In this document: positions 38,755 to 48,716 of the stretch, piece by piece
Layout of the letters: each line of letters opens with the position of its first letter
Numbering within the stretch: position 1 is the first letter of the stretch
Source: Adiantum capillus-veneris
Lineage: Eukaryota; Streptophyta; Polypodiopsida; Polypodiales; Pteridaceae
Assembly: GCA_014529385.2 (NCBI GenBank)
Contig: CM043951.1
Span: forward strand, 108,258,469 to 108,322,468
DNA length: 64,000 nucleotides
Direction: 5' to 3'
Made by a program: the position numbers and the translations under genes
The notes under the pieces: generated by a model
What the model was told of the DNA's origin: nothing
The model's database searches: none
What the model saw: only the letters and a program-made list of their open reading frames with translations

Positions 38755-39072
38755 ATGCTGCAATCAAGTCCTCTTGTAGCGTTTAAAAATGCTAGAAGGG
38801 AGCCTCTGTTTAAGAGAGAGAAAGAGGAAGGGTTGTTGGCAATGAAAAGGCAAAATGGCATTTTGAAAATGCTTGCTGCATGGGGTGTGGGGCACGCAAG
38901 GGGGGTGTCTTCGTTGTTAGGGAGCGCCTTTTCTCCAGCTACGGGTGCCCAATTGGAAAAATCTTTTCTTAGCCCTCTTCTCTCATTGAGCTATGGGATA
39001 CCGCTTCATTATCCTCGAGTTGCGAGTTGTGCCATGCAAGCGGGCTACAGGTCGAGTGCACTATCAGATTAG
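38755..39072 (+). CDS. Hypothetical 105-codon frame, possible first exon
   Basis: Open frame from ATG 38755 with an Arg/Lys- and Ser/Leu-rich sequence that loosely resembles a mitochondrial presequence (LLGSAFSPATG, SLSYGIPLHYPR). A CAAG|GTATGT donor-like site lies at about 39108, after the stop. I do not recognise the protein and no second exon is found. It may be chance or a gene fragment. Confidence 0.2.
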   Translation: MLQSSPLVAFKNARREPLFKREKEEGLLAMKRQNGILKMLAAWGVGHARGVSSLLGSAFSPATGAQLEKSFLSPLLSLSYGIPLHYPRVASCAMQAGYRSSALSD

Positions 39073-40048
39073 CAGTGGTCGTCAGTGAGCAAGAGCAAAC
39101 CAGTGCCAAGGTATGTCCATCGTGGTAACTACACCTAAAAGAGAAAGAAAGACAATAGTGGAGTCAGACGGTAGTAGATGTAGAGGCTAGAGGGGGGACT
39201 TTGCCCCCATGGGCAACCCTCTCTCTCTCCTTTATATATAGTATAGATTCCATTGAATTTATTAATGTCTTAGAGAGGCTCGACTTTAAGGAGAAGTAGT
39301 GGTCCAGACCGGCCTACCGACCAGTCTGTCCCACTCCGTGGGTGAAGAGAGATAGGGAGGTTATTTTGAGTTTCCTTCTTTGAGTACACCACTTCTGTCA
39401 ATTCAATAGGTTCTTCTTAGTTAGCAAAGTGTACATACCTACACAACTACCATGTTGGGTAGAGGTAGTCTCTCTCATACTTTTATACCTTGAATAGTCC
39501 TCTCTTTGGATTGCTGGTGCATTTTGTATTTCATGTGGATGCTAGCTCATGCAAGCCTTGAATCTGGGACGTGGGTGGGCAACACCCAACGCAAATAGAC
39601 ATGCAGTCAAGAGGCCCATCATATGAATGAGTGTGTACATCATTGTTTGTAGGTTTTCCCCATGCTCATATGGTTTAGCTACGGATCTTGATTTACTCTA
39701 TCCAAGGAGTGACCCTTGTTAATATGCTGACACGTATTGTGTATAGGTGTGGCAGCTTGGTTATGTTATCCAAAACTATTATTTCTTTTTCCCTACATAC
39801 TCAAGAGAATTTTTTTGTTAATGTTGTGTTTGTTGTTACATTGTGGATCACGTCAAAGGTTAGATGTATGAATGCTTTCAATGCATGTTTTCTATGGAGA
39901 GCCTTCCACATCAACAAATACATGCACTCGCTTGCATATGGCGAAGGATTGTACACTCTTTGGAGCCATTGGAAAATATAAACATGCAACTTTAAAGCAA
40001 TGAAGAAGTATTGTTAGTCTTTTTTGCTAATGTAGTCTACACCATGAT
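39073..40048. other. No supported gene
   Basis: Contains a TATATATAGTATAG stretch near 39234 and a 97-codon frame at 39688-39981 with CGSLVML that loosely recalls PPR text, too weak to call. No repeats of note. Confidence 0.35.
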
Positions 40049-40176
<128 letters not shown>

Positions 40177-40184
40177 CACACATA

Positions 40185-40660
40185 TCAAGCGTTGGCCAAG
40201 TTCAAGACTTTTCCAATAGATCTTTGAGGTCTCTTGGAATTGTATAGAACATGGTCATGGAAGAAAGGCTCCACAATGTAACAAGCAATTGCGGGAGGAA
40301 GGAATATTTGTATGAACCATGGAACCTTTGTCATGGCTCTTCATGCATGCAAGAGTCTTTCAGAGGAGGCAAAAAGTAGTAGTCATAGAAGAGCAACATT
40401 CACTAAAAAGGGCTTCAAGAGATAGGTTGGCCATTGCTTTGGGATGCTATGAAAGTAGGTTTTGCCTCAGATATTGTCGCTGGTACCTCCCTTGTAGCCA
40501 TGTAGCACAAATTTGGGATGCTTAAAAAACTTGAAACGGTGTTTTCTAGTTTATCTCAGCACAACATTATTGCATGGAATTCTCTGCTCTCAACACATAC
40601 AAATCAAGATCAAGCTGAGAAGGATATATGTTGATATTCATGTTTTCAATGAACGAAACA
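40185..40660 (+). pseudogene. PPR protein pseudogene fragment
   Basis: Pentatricopeptide-repeat text can be read across frames: SWN, EHGHGRKAPQCNKQLREEGIF, NHGTFVMALHACKSLSEEAK, then AMKVGFASDIVAGTSLVAM-stop-HKFGMLKKLETVFSSL and QHNIIAWNSLLS. These match the PLS-type pattern (ALxACxSL; G..SD..VGTSLVDMY; AWNSLI) of plant organelle RNA-processing factors. In-frame stops (TAG in the VDMY position) and frame changes show it is dead. Only about two to three repeats remain. Confidence 0.75.
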
Positions 40661-40870
40661 TGAGTCTACTCAAGTGCCACAATCTACCCCTAGATCATGA
40701 ATTTCAAATGAGTCTTTCTAAGGCAAGAGAAGAGAATAATACATCAAAAGGCCATGGCAATGATAGCATTGTGAGCCAATTTGACCCTCATATTGAAGAT
40801 CGATTCACCTCAACATTGATTAGGTATGACACTGATTATCTAATACTGATTAAGAATGCCCCAGTCACTG

Positions 40871-40874
<4 letters not shown>

Positions 40875-40910
<36 letters not shown>
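40875..40910. repeat. (CT)n microsatellite with GT tail
   Basis: About 18 CT units followed by TGTGTGTGTG. Confidence 0.95.
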
Positions 40911-40914
<4 letters not shown>

Positions 40915-42029
40915 TGTGTGTGTGCACGTGCATGTGCACTTTATGGAGCCGAAGATCCCCTCCATCGAATACCGCATCTAAGCAACCCCAATCTCCCGCG
41001 TGATGAGCGATTCAAAAATTTGATTTTTTGGCTCCCAAGTGAGCATTAGCCTCCATATTTTTGGAAAATTCACCATCCTTTAGTCTAGAGTAAGAAGATA
41101 AGATGCAATAGCTCATATGGACCTTGGACAAAGATTTGCTAAGCCCTAGTAGGCATAAACACATATTTATAGATAACAATTGTAGTACAAAAATGTGTTG
41201 TCTTGCAAGGGCCTCCAGTAAAACATTTACATGCACGAAGAAGAGCAAAAAACTTATCTGATTGCAAACACATTTTTCTAGGTACTTCCTTCAACAATAG
41301 GTCATGTAAAGATCTATGTACAGTACATCCTACATTGTCGTTCTTTGAGGATATCAATCCACAATCAAGGGCCGTATTTCTCTACCACTCTTCTTGGTAT
41401 ATTCTTTCCAACTAAATTAAAGGTCCTTAAAATCCTTGGAGCTCGTTCGCATCAAGGACACTAACTTCTCTCTACTCCTAATGATGCCAAGTGCATGTAG
41501 ACCTATACAATTTGAGTTCCTTAAAATCCACGTGAAAGTCCAAACTCCAAAGTGCTCATGGATTCTAATCTTTGGCCATGTATCCACCTAATCTGCCTCT
41601 CTTCTAAATATAAAAATTATAAATTTATGTTGCTGCATGTACTTCATCCTTGACATCATGCAAATTTTGTAAAAGGAATAATAGGTTAAAGGGCACAACC
41701 AAACTCCTAAGAACATATAGGTCCCCGGGGTGCTCTTATATAGGAAAAAATCACATGGCTGAATCACATATGGATGTGATGGGTGGAAGCATGTTAATCT
41801 GACATACTTTTTGTGTTATTTGGCACGAGTCAACAAGCACCTCTTGTAAGCATAAAATGAGGGTGTCTTTCCGAAATGTTTTATTTCAAAAAAATACGTT
41901 TGAATTCTTTTGCATAGTTTTCACTGGATGTTACACACAAAGAGTCGTGTAGTAATAATGCATGGAGGGAAGCCGGACGGAGGAGCCACAAGCAAGAGAG
42001 ATGGGGGGAAGCGGTCTTGAGCTACAAGC
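40911..42029. other. No supported gene
   Basis: Minus-strand text near 41200-41300 (LQSDKFFALLRACK) hints at another PPR remnant but is too short. Otherwise AT-rich and featureless. Confidence 0.35.
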
Positions 42030-42300
42030 ATGGCTTCTCCTGTAGCTCATGAAGCTCAGTCAACCATCTCGAACAATCTCTTTGACACGCCACCAACAAA
42101 GAAGTTGAGGGCGGCCAAATTAGCTTGTTCTCCTGCTTCTCCTTCACCTTGCTAGAGTGCTAGAGTACCTATAGCTTCTCCTTCAGCTCGGAAAAGGGTC
42201 AAAGCTAGCGACAAGGTGACCCATTCTTGTGTAGAAGTTTCCCCAATGGAAAATAGCATTCATGCAAGGAAGGGGAAGCTTGACTCTGGTTCTCACTCAA
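42030..42300 (+). pseudogene. Possible first exon of a third element B gene
   Basis: The frame from ATG 42030 reads a Ser/Pro/Lys-rich segment ([51 protein letters not shown]) interrupted by one TAG at about 42153 and ending in a microsatellite. The composition suits a nuclear protein N-terminus. The family is unknown. Boxes of the element B type follow at 42650, so this could be exon 1 of the gene continued at 43096. Confidence 0.35.
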
Positions 42301-42302
42301 GT

Positions 42303-42319
42303 TCTCTCCCTCCCTCCCT

Positions 42320-42411
<92 letters not shown>
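42303..42411. repeat. (CCCT)n(CT)n microsatellite
   Basis: A short CCCT run followed by more than 40 CT units. The poly-Ser/Leu frame is an artefact. Confidence 0.97.
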
Positions 42412-42413
<2 letters not shown>

Positions 42414-42547
42414 GCATGACACCAACAACTTGACCAGGCCCTTGTGTGCATGTGGGTGTGTCTCCTTTCTTTGGCTGACCATAGCCTGAGTAATTATCTG
42501 TGGGACATGCCCCAGGCTGATGTAAGGGTTGAGGTTGATCTCAAGGT

Positions 42548-42990
42548 TGCTGGCCATAGTTGGGCTTGCAGAAAAAGCTCTATCATGTGTAATTTTGTGT
42601 GTGTCAATTGAGGAGTTTAATTGCAAATATGAGTGGTTTGATTGCTGTGTAGTTTAGCATATGAAATCTTCTAACTAGCATGGATAATGCGTTTTGATTG
42701 TGCTGGCCATAGCTGGGCTTGCAAAAGAAGCTCTTTAATGTGTTATTTTTTAGTGCTTCAATATAATTTTCTTGTGTTTTCTTATTATAATCTTGTGTTA
42801 CATGGATATGTATTGACTATGCTAACTAGCATGAATTGGGTTCTGTCGAGTATACCCTTAATGAAAACAAGAATTGCAAGTGTGATGATTAGCATACCAG
42901 TTGTGCAGCTTAGCATACCTAGTATAAAAATTAGCATTCTAGGTATGTTGGCCATGGGTGGGCTAGCAGAAGAAGCTATGTAATGTGCAA
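42548..42990. repeat. Triplicated segment plus TTAGCAT boxes
   Basis: Three copies of a TTGGCCAT(A/G)G(C/T)TGGGCTTGC module lie at about 42548, 42702 and 42946. Between them are TAGCAT boxes, and 42640-42960 is similar in order and spacing to 51010-51210 in the transposase B intron. Confidence 0.7.
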
Positions 42991-43095
42991 TTTTTTTGTG
43001 TTTCAATAAAATTTACTTGTAATATAATCTTGTGTTTCTGTAACATACCTCATGTTTTTGTAATGTAACTTTTTGTGTTTCTTTGATATAATCAA

Positions 43096-43806
43096 TTGTT
43101 ATTGGGGGTTTGTGCAATGCGATGGAAAGCTCCAAAGGTGAACATCCCGATTCAAGGGAAATTTTATATTATTGTAGAGGATTTTAATGTTGTGCATGGC
43201 CTCTCGAGAGATGGTGCAGACCCAAAGATGGTGAAGTGCGAGCAAATCGGCGATGTCGAGTGGTTCAGTGTTTATAAAGAAGAGAAGAATCACAACGTAT
43301 TGTATCAAACTCAATCGAGTACTTAACAAGATGTATGTGCACGTAATGCTTCTGCACTACAAGGTATACCAAAAGCCCCACACAAACATGGTAATAAACT
43401 TTGCTTTCGTAAAGGGTCTCGTTAAAGAGTTCAATCCGACGGTAATTGCGAGTGGATCAACATGAAGTTCAATTGCTGTACAATATTTGCAGGATCTACA
43501 AGAAAAAGGCTATTACGATCAACATGTCCAGAAGTGGAAGGTGTGTAATTCAAGTGAAAACATCAAGGAGGAGTTTACTGACATGAAGGAGGACAAATCT
43601 TCCAAGGCGACATCCATCTCTTTCTACAGCTCCCACCAAGGGACAAAAAGCGTGTCGTACTTTGGTAGCACAGATTTGCAGCCCATAAAGGCTGCGAGAG
43701 AACATCTTATAAAACTATTATAGGATACTAAAGAAAATTTAGAGACACCAAAACTAGAGCATAAAGCTGCACGCGTTCTCAAGGCAGGCAACATGAGGGT
43801 TACCCC
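43096..43806 (+). pseudogene. Unrecognised coding remnant in element B
   Basis: Coding-like text in two frames: VNIPIQGKFYIIVEDFNVVHG and IGDVEWFSVYKEEKNHN, then FVKGLVKEFNPTVIASG, and after a TGA LQDLQEKGYYDQHVQKWKV, SSHQGTKSVSYFGS and IKAAREHLIKLL. The composition and the even distribution of charged residues favour a once-real protein. No family recognised. It may be the continuation of the exon at 42030. Confidence 0.4.
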
Positions 43807-43811
43807 CTTGT

Positions 43812-44303
43812 TGACGGCTGGGTCAACAACATGCCATAACTCAACAAAGCCTTATTCTGTGAGAGTTATGGAATACTGCAGATTATGGTTAGAAACATCA
43901 ATTGTAATAAGTAGATAGTTTAGTTGCAGAAGCCGGGGTGCAATGGCACTTCCAGATTGTACATACAAAGCCATTTGACCCTCAAACTCTATTTTTGGTT
44001 AACCCAAGGTATCCTTAGTATATAAGGTACCTAGGTCACTTTGTAAAGAGAACTTTATCATGATCTAAGTTTTAAGCTGTTGTCGACTGTGTGAGAGAGA
44101 AAGAGAGTGAGTGTGAGCTTCATCCTCATGCTACGTCCGGCTCGTTCATCGCATTGTAGATCCAACAACACCATTGTACTAGCCTCGACAAGAGCTACAC
44201 GACAACGTCAAGCATTCCTCACGAAATAGAGCATACACTCTCGTGCATCTATGAGCTATTTGCACCTGTAAGTATATCAAATGATGTTCTTTTTCTGCCT
44301 ACA
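43812..44303 (+). mobile_element. Possible solo-LTR-like segment
   Basis: Begins TGTTGACGGCTGGGTC and ends CTGCCTACA, with a TATATAAGG promoter-like box at about 44018 and GAGAGAGAAAGAG downstream, as in plant LTRs. No partner LTR or target duplication found. Downstream 44304-44680 has no supported feature. Confidence 0.25.
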
Positions 44304-44689
44304 AGTAGGCGTTAGAATCGTGGCGACATAAGCTACGTATAGGTACTCATAGATTTCAGTTTTGGGCACTTTCAAAATTTGGCTCTATCTTTATACTTGT
44401 TTTTAGAAGATGGGTTTAGAGCTAGGGTTTTGGGTGTAGAGGCTTTGGGACAGGTGTATCCTAGTAAGGGGATGGTGTTCCTTAGGTTTTGTATGATTCT
44501 GGTATGGTTTAGTGAGTTTCCTTCCGTTTGTGTGTATGTGGGTTGGGTGGTGTAGTTGAGAGCAGTGAGATTCTAGATTGTGGTTTAGTTGGCCTTCCAA
44601 AGTGTTGTATGTGTAGGATGGTCTTAGCCTGACAAGCTAAAGAGATTTTCTCCGTGTGCTTATCCTATCATCTTTGTCTTGGATTGACA

Positions 44690-44871
44690 TTATATTGATC
44701 TAGGTTGTGTTGCATGCACTTTATGGGTGGTGTGATTCGCTCCCACAACCACCTTCTTTGCTTTGTTGTTGTTTGCTCCTTGCGGACGGAATGTATAGTT
44801 TTTGGCTGCCATCAGAGGCTACCAATAGACTAGTGTAGCAAGATCATGGGGCAAGGCCATCTGATACCAAT
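44690..44871 (-). mobile_element. Primer-site and gag-start remnant of an LTR element
   Basis: On the minus strand TTGGTATCAGATGG (about 44871-44858) matches an initiator Met tRNA primer site. Forty bases on, ATG opens a short frame MAAKNYTFRPQGANNNKAKK that ends after about 40 codons. The LTR expected on its right would start at 44872, exactly where the TTAGCAT-type array begins. Confidence 0.35.
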
Positions 44872-46130
44872 GTATGGTAAGCTAATCAATTTAGAGTGTT
44901 ATATTAGTTAGCATACATTCAACATTTTATGCTAGACAACATACATGCTATTTATGCTATGTAAGCTAGTCAGCATAGTCTGTATGTTAGTTAGTATAGT
45001 ATGTATGCTAGTCAGCATAGTCTGTATGTTAGTTAGTATAGTATGTATGCTAGTCGGCATACATGCTATTTATGCTATGTAAGCTAGTTAGCATAGTATG
45101 TATGTTAGCTAGTATAGTATGCATGCTAGTTAGTATAGTCTATGAGCTAGTTAGCATAGTAACATTAAATTCAGCATAGTCTGTATGCTAGTTAGCATAA
45201 TGGATATGCTAGTTAGCATAGTCTGTATGCTAGTTAGCATAATGGATATGCTAGTCAGCATAGTCTATATGCTAGTTAGCATAGTGGGTATGCTGACTAT
45301 CAAATTGTATATGCCCTTAGCATACCCATTTATGCTAAGTAGCATGCAGGCTATTGTGTGTCTTAGTCAGTAGCATATCTAAGTTTGCTAACTAGGAAAA
45401 CCATTAATGCTAGTTAGCAACCTCGTTATGGTAATTAGCATAAACATTAGGCTAATTATAATATTTTGGTATTCCTAGTAGCATACATTCTATTGTGTAT
45501 GTTAGTTAGCATACATGATATTGGGTATGCTAGCTAGCTTATTGATTTATGTCACTAAGCATACATGCTAGTATGTATGCTAGTTAGCATACATGCTATT
45601 CATGCTATGTATGCTTGTCAGCCTAATATGTATGCTAGTTAGCATAATGGGTATGTTGGCTAGAAAATAGTGTATGCCCTTAGCACACTCATAATGCTAA
45701 CTAGCATACATGCTATTTTGTATGCTATTCAATAGCATATATGGGTATGCTAACTAGCAAAACTAGTCATGCTAGCTAGCAGCCTCGCGATGGTTATTAG
45801 CATACCAAGTGAGGATGAGTAGCCTAACTAGCATGTATGATAGCCACCATATTGTGAATAACATATGCAATGTATGCTACTTAGCATATCCACTATGCTA
45901 ACTAGCATACATCCTTACTTTGCTGTGTATGCCAGTCACCCTAGTCTGTATGCTAGTTAGCACACATGGAAGTTATGCAGACTATGCTTTTTAGCATAGC
46001 CTGCATGATATTTAGCATACTCTGTTTGTCAACTAACATAATTTGGTATGCTAACCACCACACATTCCATGCTAACACCATCTTCAATATGCTAGTTGTA
46101 GTATTAACCATTCATCTCTACATTCCAACT
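44872..46130. repeat. TATGCTAGTTAGCATA palindrome array, left part of element B
   Basis: Dense array of GTATGCTAGTTAGCATA and variants (TAGTCAGCATAGTCTGTATG, GCTAACTAGCATAC). Each box is a near palindrome (GCTAGTTAGC or GCTAACTAGC). The local period is about 30-45 bp at 44930-45300 and then looser. No genes inside. Confidence 0.9.
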
Positions 46131-46141
46131 AGCAGCTGGAT

Positions 46142-47694
46142 ATGGTAATTACCAGTTGCTTGGTATACACATGTATCATTTTCGTGGGAAGGGTGGATGG
46201 AAGAGAGCCTGACAAGCAAAGGATAGTTGAAGAGAAGGCCTCTGATGGTAATGTGGATGAGCTTGATACAGTGCATGGAGGGGAAAATGCAACACCGGGG
46301 CATGCGACATCGTCGAACGATGTAGGTGACAACAAAGAAACCAGTGATGACAACAAATTTGTAATGATTGCTCGTCCCAAACCCGTCCCCAAAGACCACC
46401 CAAGAAGATATATCTGAGACTGCCAAAGGTGACAAGAGATCCATTCGTTGATGGGTATGCAAAAAACTTTGTTCACCTATTCTTTTGACTTCGTTTTTCC
46501 CAGATCATGTAACTACTATAATGGCATGTATGGAGAAACACTTATTGTGTACATGATGTCTCTATGCAATAATACATTAGTTTTTGGTTGCTGTTTATTA
46601 TGTGTTTCATTCAATACCTTTAATGTGTCGCAAGGAAAAATTGCCTACAAATAATTGCCTTGCATGATCTGAATTGGGCCATTGCATTGAAAAAGATGCA
46701 AAAAGGGCGTATCGTTGAGGCAAGAAAGATCAGGAGAGAAAACATAGAGATTGAGAAGTGCATGGAATGGTTCCGATCTAGGCTCAACAAAAATAAAGAG
46801 TCTTCAAATTTTGTTCATCCCTTCGGGGAAGTTATTTTTGCTGAGTGGTGTCCGCTTCCAAGCCGAATATGGGTGACAAAGTTGTTGGTAGAAGAGAAGC
46901 ACGCTCTTATTCTTGATCTAAATGTGGTGTTGGTGAATGTTGTAGAGTCACAGCATGGTGAAGTCCTCTCAGAGTAGGTAGGGTAACTCCATAAGTATTG
47001 TATGGAAGGGGGCAGGGTTGTATTCTATCGCAAAGACAGCCACATGTTTCTAGATTGGTGCCTACAGTTTTTCCATGTCTAAGTATGGAGCACGAGCATG
47101 GGGCGTAAAGTGAATGTCATTCTTGATAAAGTATTCAGACCTTAGCGTGCAAGGATGGGAGGGGTTTTTTCACACGAGAACTGTGTCAAATGGCATTGGA
47201 CGCTCCATAAAAAACCAATCTTCTTCAAGAATCTGAGACAGTTTTGGGCACAGTTCGGCCCCGCAAACACTCTAATCATTATGACAGTAAATATAAGGTG
47301 TGGCGAAACCCCAAGGGAACTTGGCTCATCCTTCCAAACATGGAGGACCAGAGTCTTGAAGAGCGGCAATCTTGTCTGGTAGACAAATTGGCTCCCTGGC
47401 TATTTCAATGGTTGCAGGTGGAAGACCGTTCCGCATATACTACGAGCAATGCGTATGATAGCCACCTAGACTAGTTTTTTGATGTAGTTGTTGAGAAGTT
47501 GGAAGTCAAACAATTGCAAGAAAAAATGCATCAAAGACAAGTGGAGGACTTGCATGAATATACAAAGGACATTGTTGAAGAAGCATCAAGGGAGGAGAGG
47601 AGTAAGCGGGAGAGTCCCAAATTAGAGAAAAAACAGCACTTGGAGAAGCAACTTAGAAAGAGAAAGGGAAATGCAGGAGCCGGAAAATGGTGAC
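46142..47694 (+). pseudogene. FCP1/NIF-like HAD phosphatase of element B
   Basis: Homologue of the gene at 4310-5175. A charged N-terminal region (46142-46417; 46660-46800) precedes the catalytic part: ALILDLNVVLVNVVESQHGEV at about 46912 (nucleophile Asp kept, DLN form), VVFYRKDSHMFLDWCLQFFHV and VWSTSMGRK near 47083 (Ser motif), GGVFSHENCVKWHW, KKPIFFKNLRQFW near 47208 (Lys motif), then DSKYKVWRNPKGTW and LILPNMEDQSLEE near 47290. The DDS motif is lost through an apparent one-base deletion. The C-terminus is a charged helix (KLEVKQLQEKMHQRQVEDL). Stops at 46975, in the DSHMFLD region and at 47474 break it. Relatives dephosphorylate RNA polymerase II CTD or related substrates. It is convergent with the transposase at 48.7-52.6 kb. 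Confidence 0.75.
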
Positions 47695-47969
47695 ATGAGG
47701 CCATGAGATTGCCATGCTTTGGAGAGTTGTAATAACCACCCATGGAATTGCCTTGTAGATGTTTCATACATTTTGTATAATCTATTTGGTCATGAGCTTG
47801 CCATGACCCCAAAAGTTGTACCTATCAGCCACTTCTTAATCCATTTCAATGTTCATACCTATAAATATTTTCATTTCAGATTGTAGGATCAAATTTTGTG
47901 GTATTGTATTTTATGTGTATGTACCTTGTGTATTGTTGGCATGTTTCTTTTTCAGTCGGCAAGTTAGCA

Positions 47970-48500
47970 CACTGTGTATGCTAGTTAGCATAAACACAGT
48001 TCTAATTTTCATTACATAACAAACATGGTAGGAGATCTTCCCTCTAAGATGCCTTGCAACTCATACAAGAGAGGACCAAAGACCTACTCAACACTTCATT
48101 TTGTGCACTGTCAAAGACTTGGACACTAGTTAGTAATCTATGTATGCTAGTTAGCATATTGTGTATGCTAGTTAGCATAAACACAATTCTAGTTTTTATT
48201 ACACAACAAACCTGGTAGTAGATCTTCCCTCTAAGAGGCATTGCAACTCATACAAGAGGACCAAAGCCCTACTCAACACTTCATTCTCGGAACTGTCAAA
48301 GAGTTGAATGCTACTGAGCATACACAGTATGCTGGTTAGCATATTGTGTATGCTAGTGGCATGACCATAGTTCTAGTTTTCCTAGCACAACAAACATGGT
48401 ACATGCTCTTCCCTCTAAGATTCCTTGCAGCTCATACAAGAGGTGACCAAAGCCCTACTCAACACTTCATTTTGAGCACTGTCAAAGACTTGGATATAGC
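47970..48500. repeat. About 180-bp tandem repeat with TTAGCAT boxes, 3' flank of transposase B
   Basis: Three copies, beginning near 47985, 48170 and 48350. Each has GTATGCTAGTTAGCATAAAC followed by CAACAAACATGGTA, CTTGCAACTCATACAAGAG and ACTGTCAAAGACTTGGA. A further copy stands at about 50720-50940 inside the transposase intron. The rest of 47695-48716 shows no gene. Confidence 0.85.
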
Positions 48501-48716
48501 CCTTTAGTATGTGTGTAGAGCGGCATATTTACTGATCATTTGGCTATAACTTAAAACACTGGTACACAGTGCGCAAAAGAAATAATATATAGAAAATCCA
48601 ATGGTTATAACTTAAAATGCTCGTACCTAGTGCACACAAGAGACATAGAACCAACTTAAAGATAGAACAACATAAATTGTAGCAAATAAGTATATTGCAC
48701 ATCCAATAGTTACAAC

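Noticed and set aside
39688..39981. 97-codon frame with CGSLVML resembling PPR
   Set aside because: A single weak motif; composition otherwise like non-coding AT-rich sequence.
41139..41357. Minus-strand PPR-like text (LQSDKFFALLRACK)
   Set aside because: Only about 25 residues fit and flanking frames give no further repeat, so I did not annotate it.
42216..42626. Ser/Leu-rich and Arg/Glu-rich open frames
   Set aside because: Produced by the (CT)n microsatellite on either strand.
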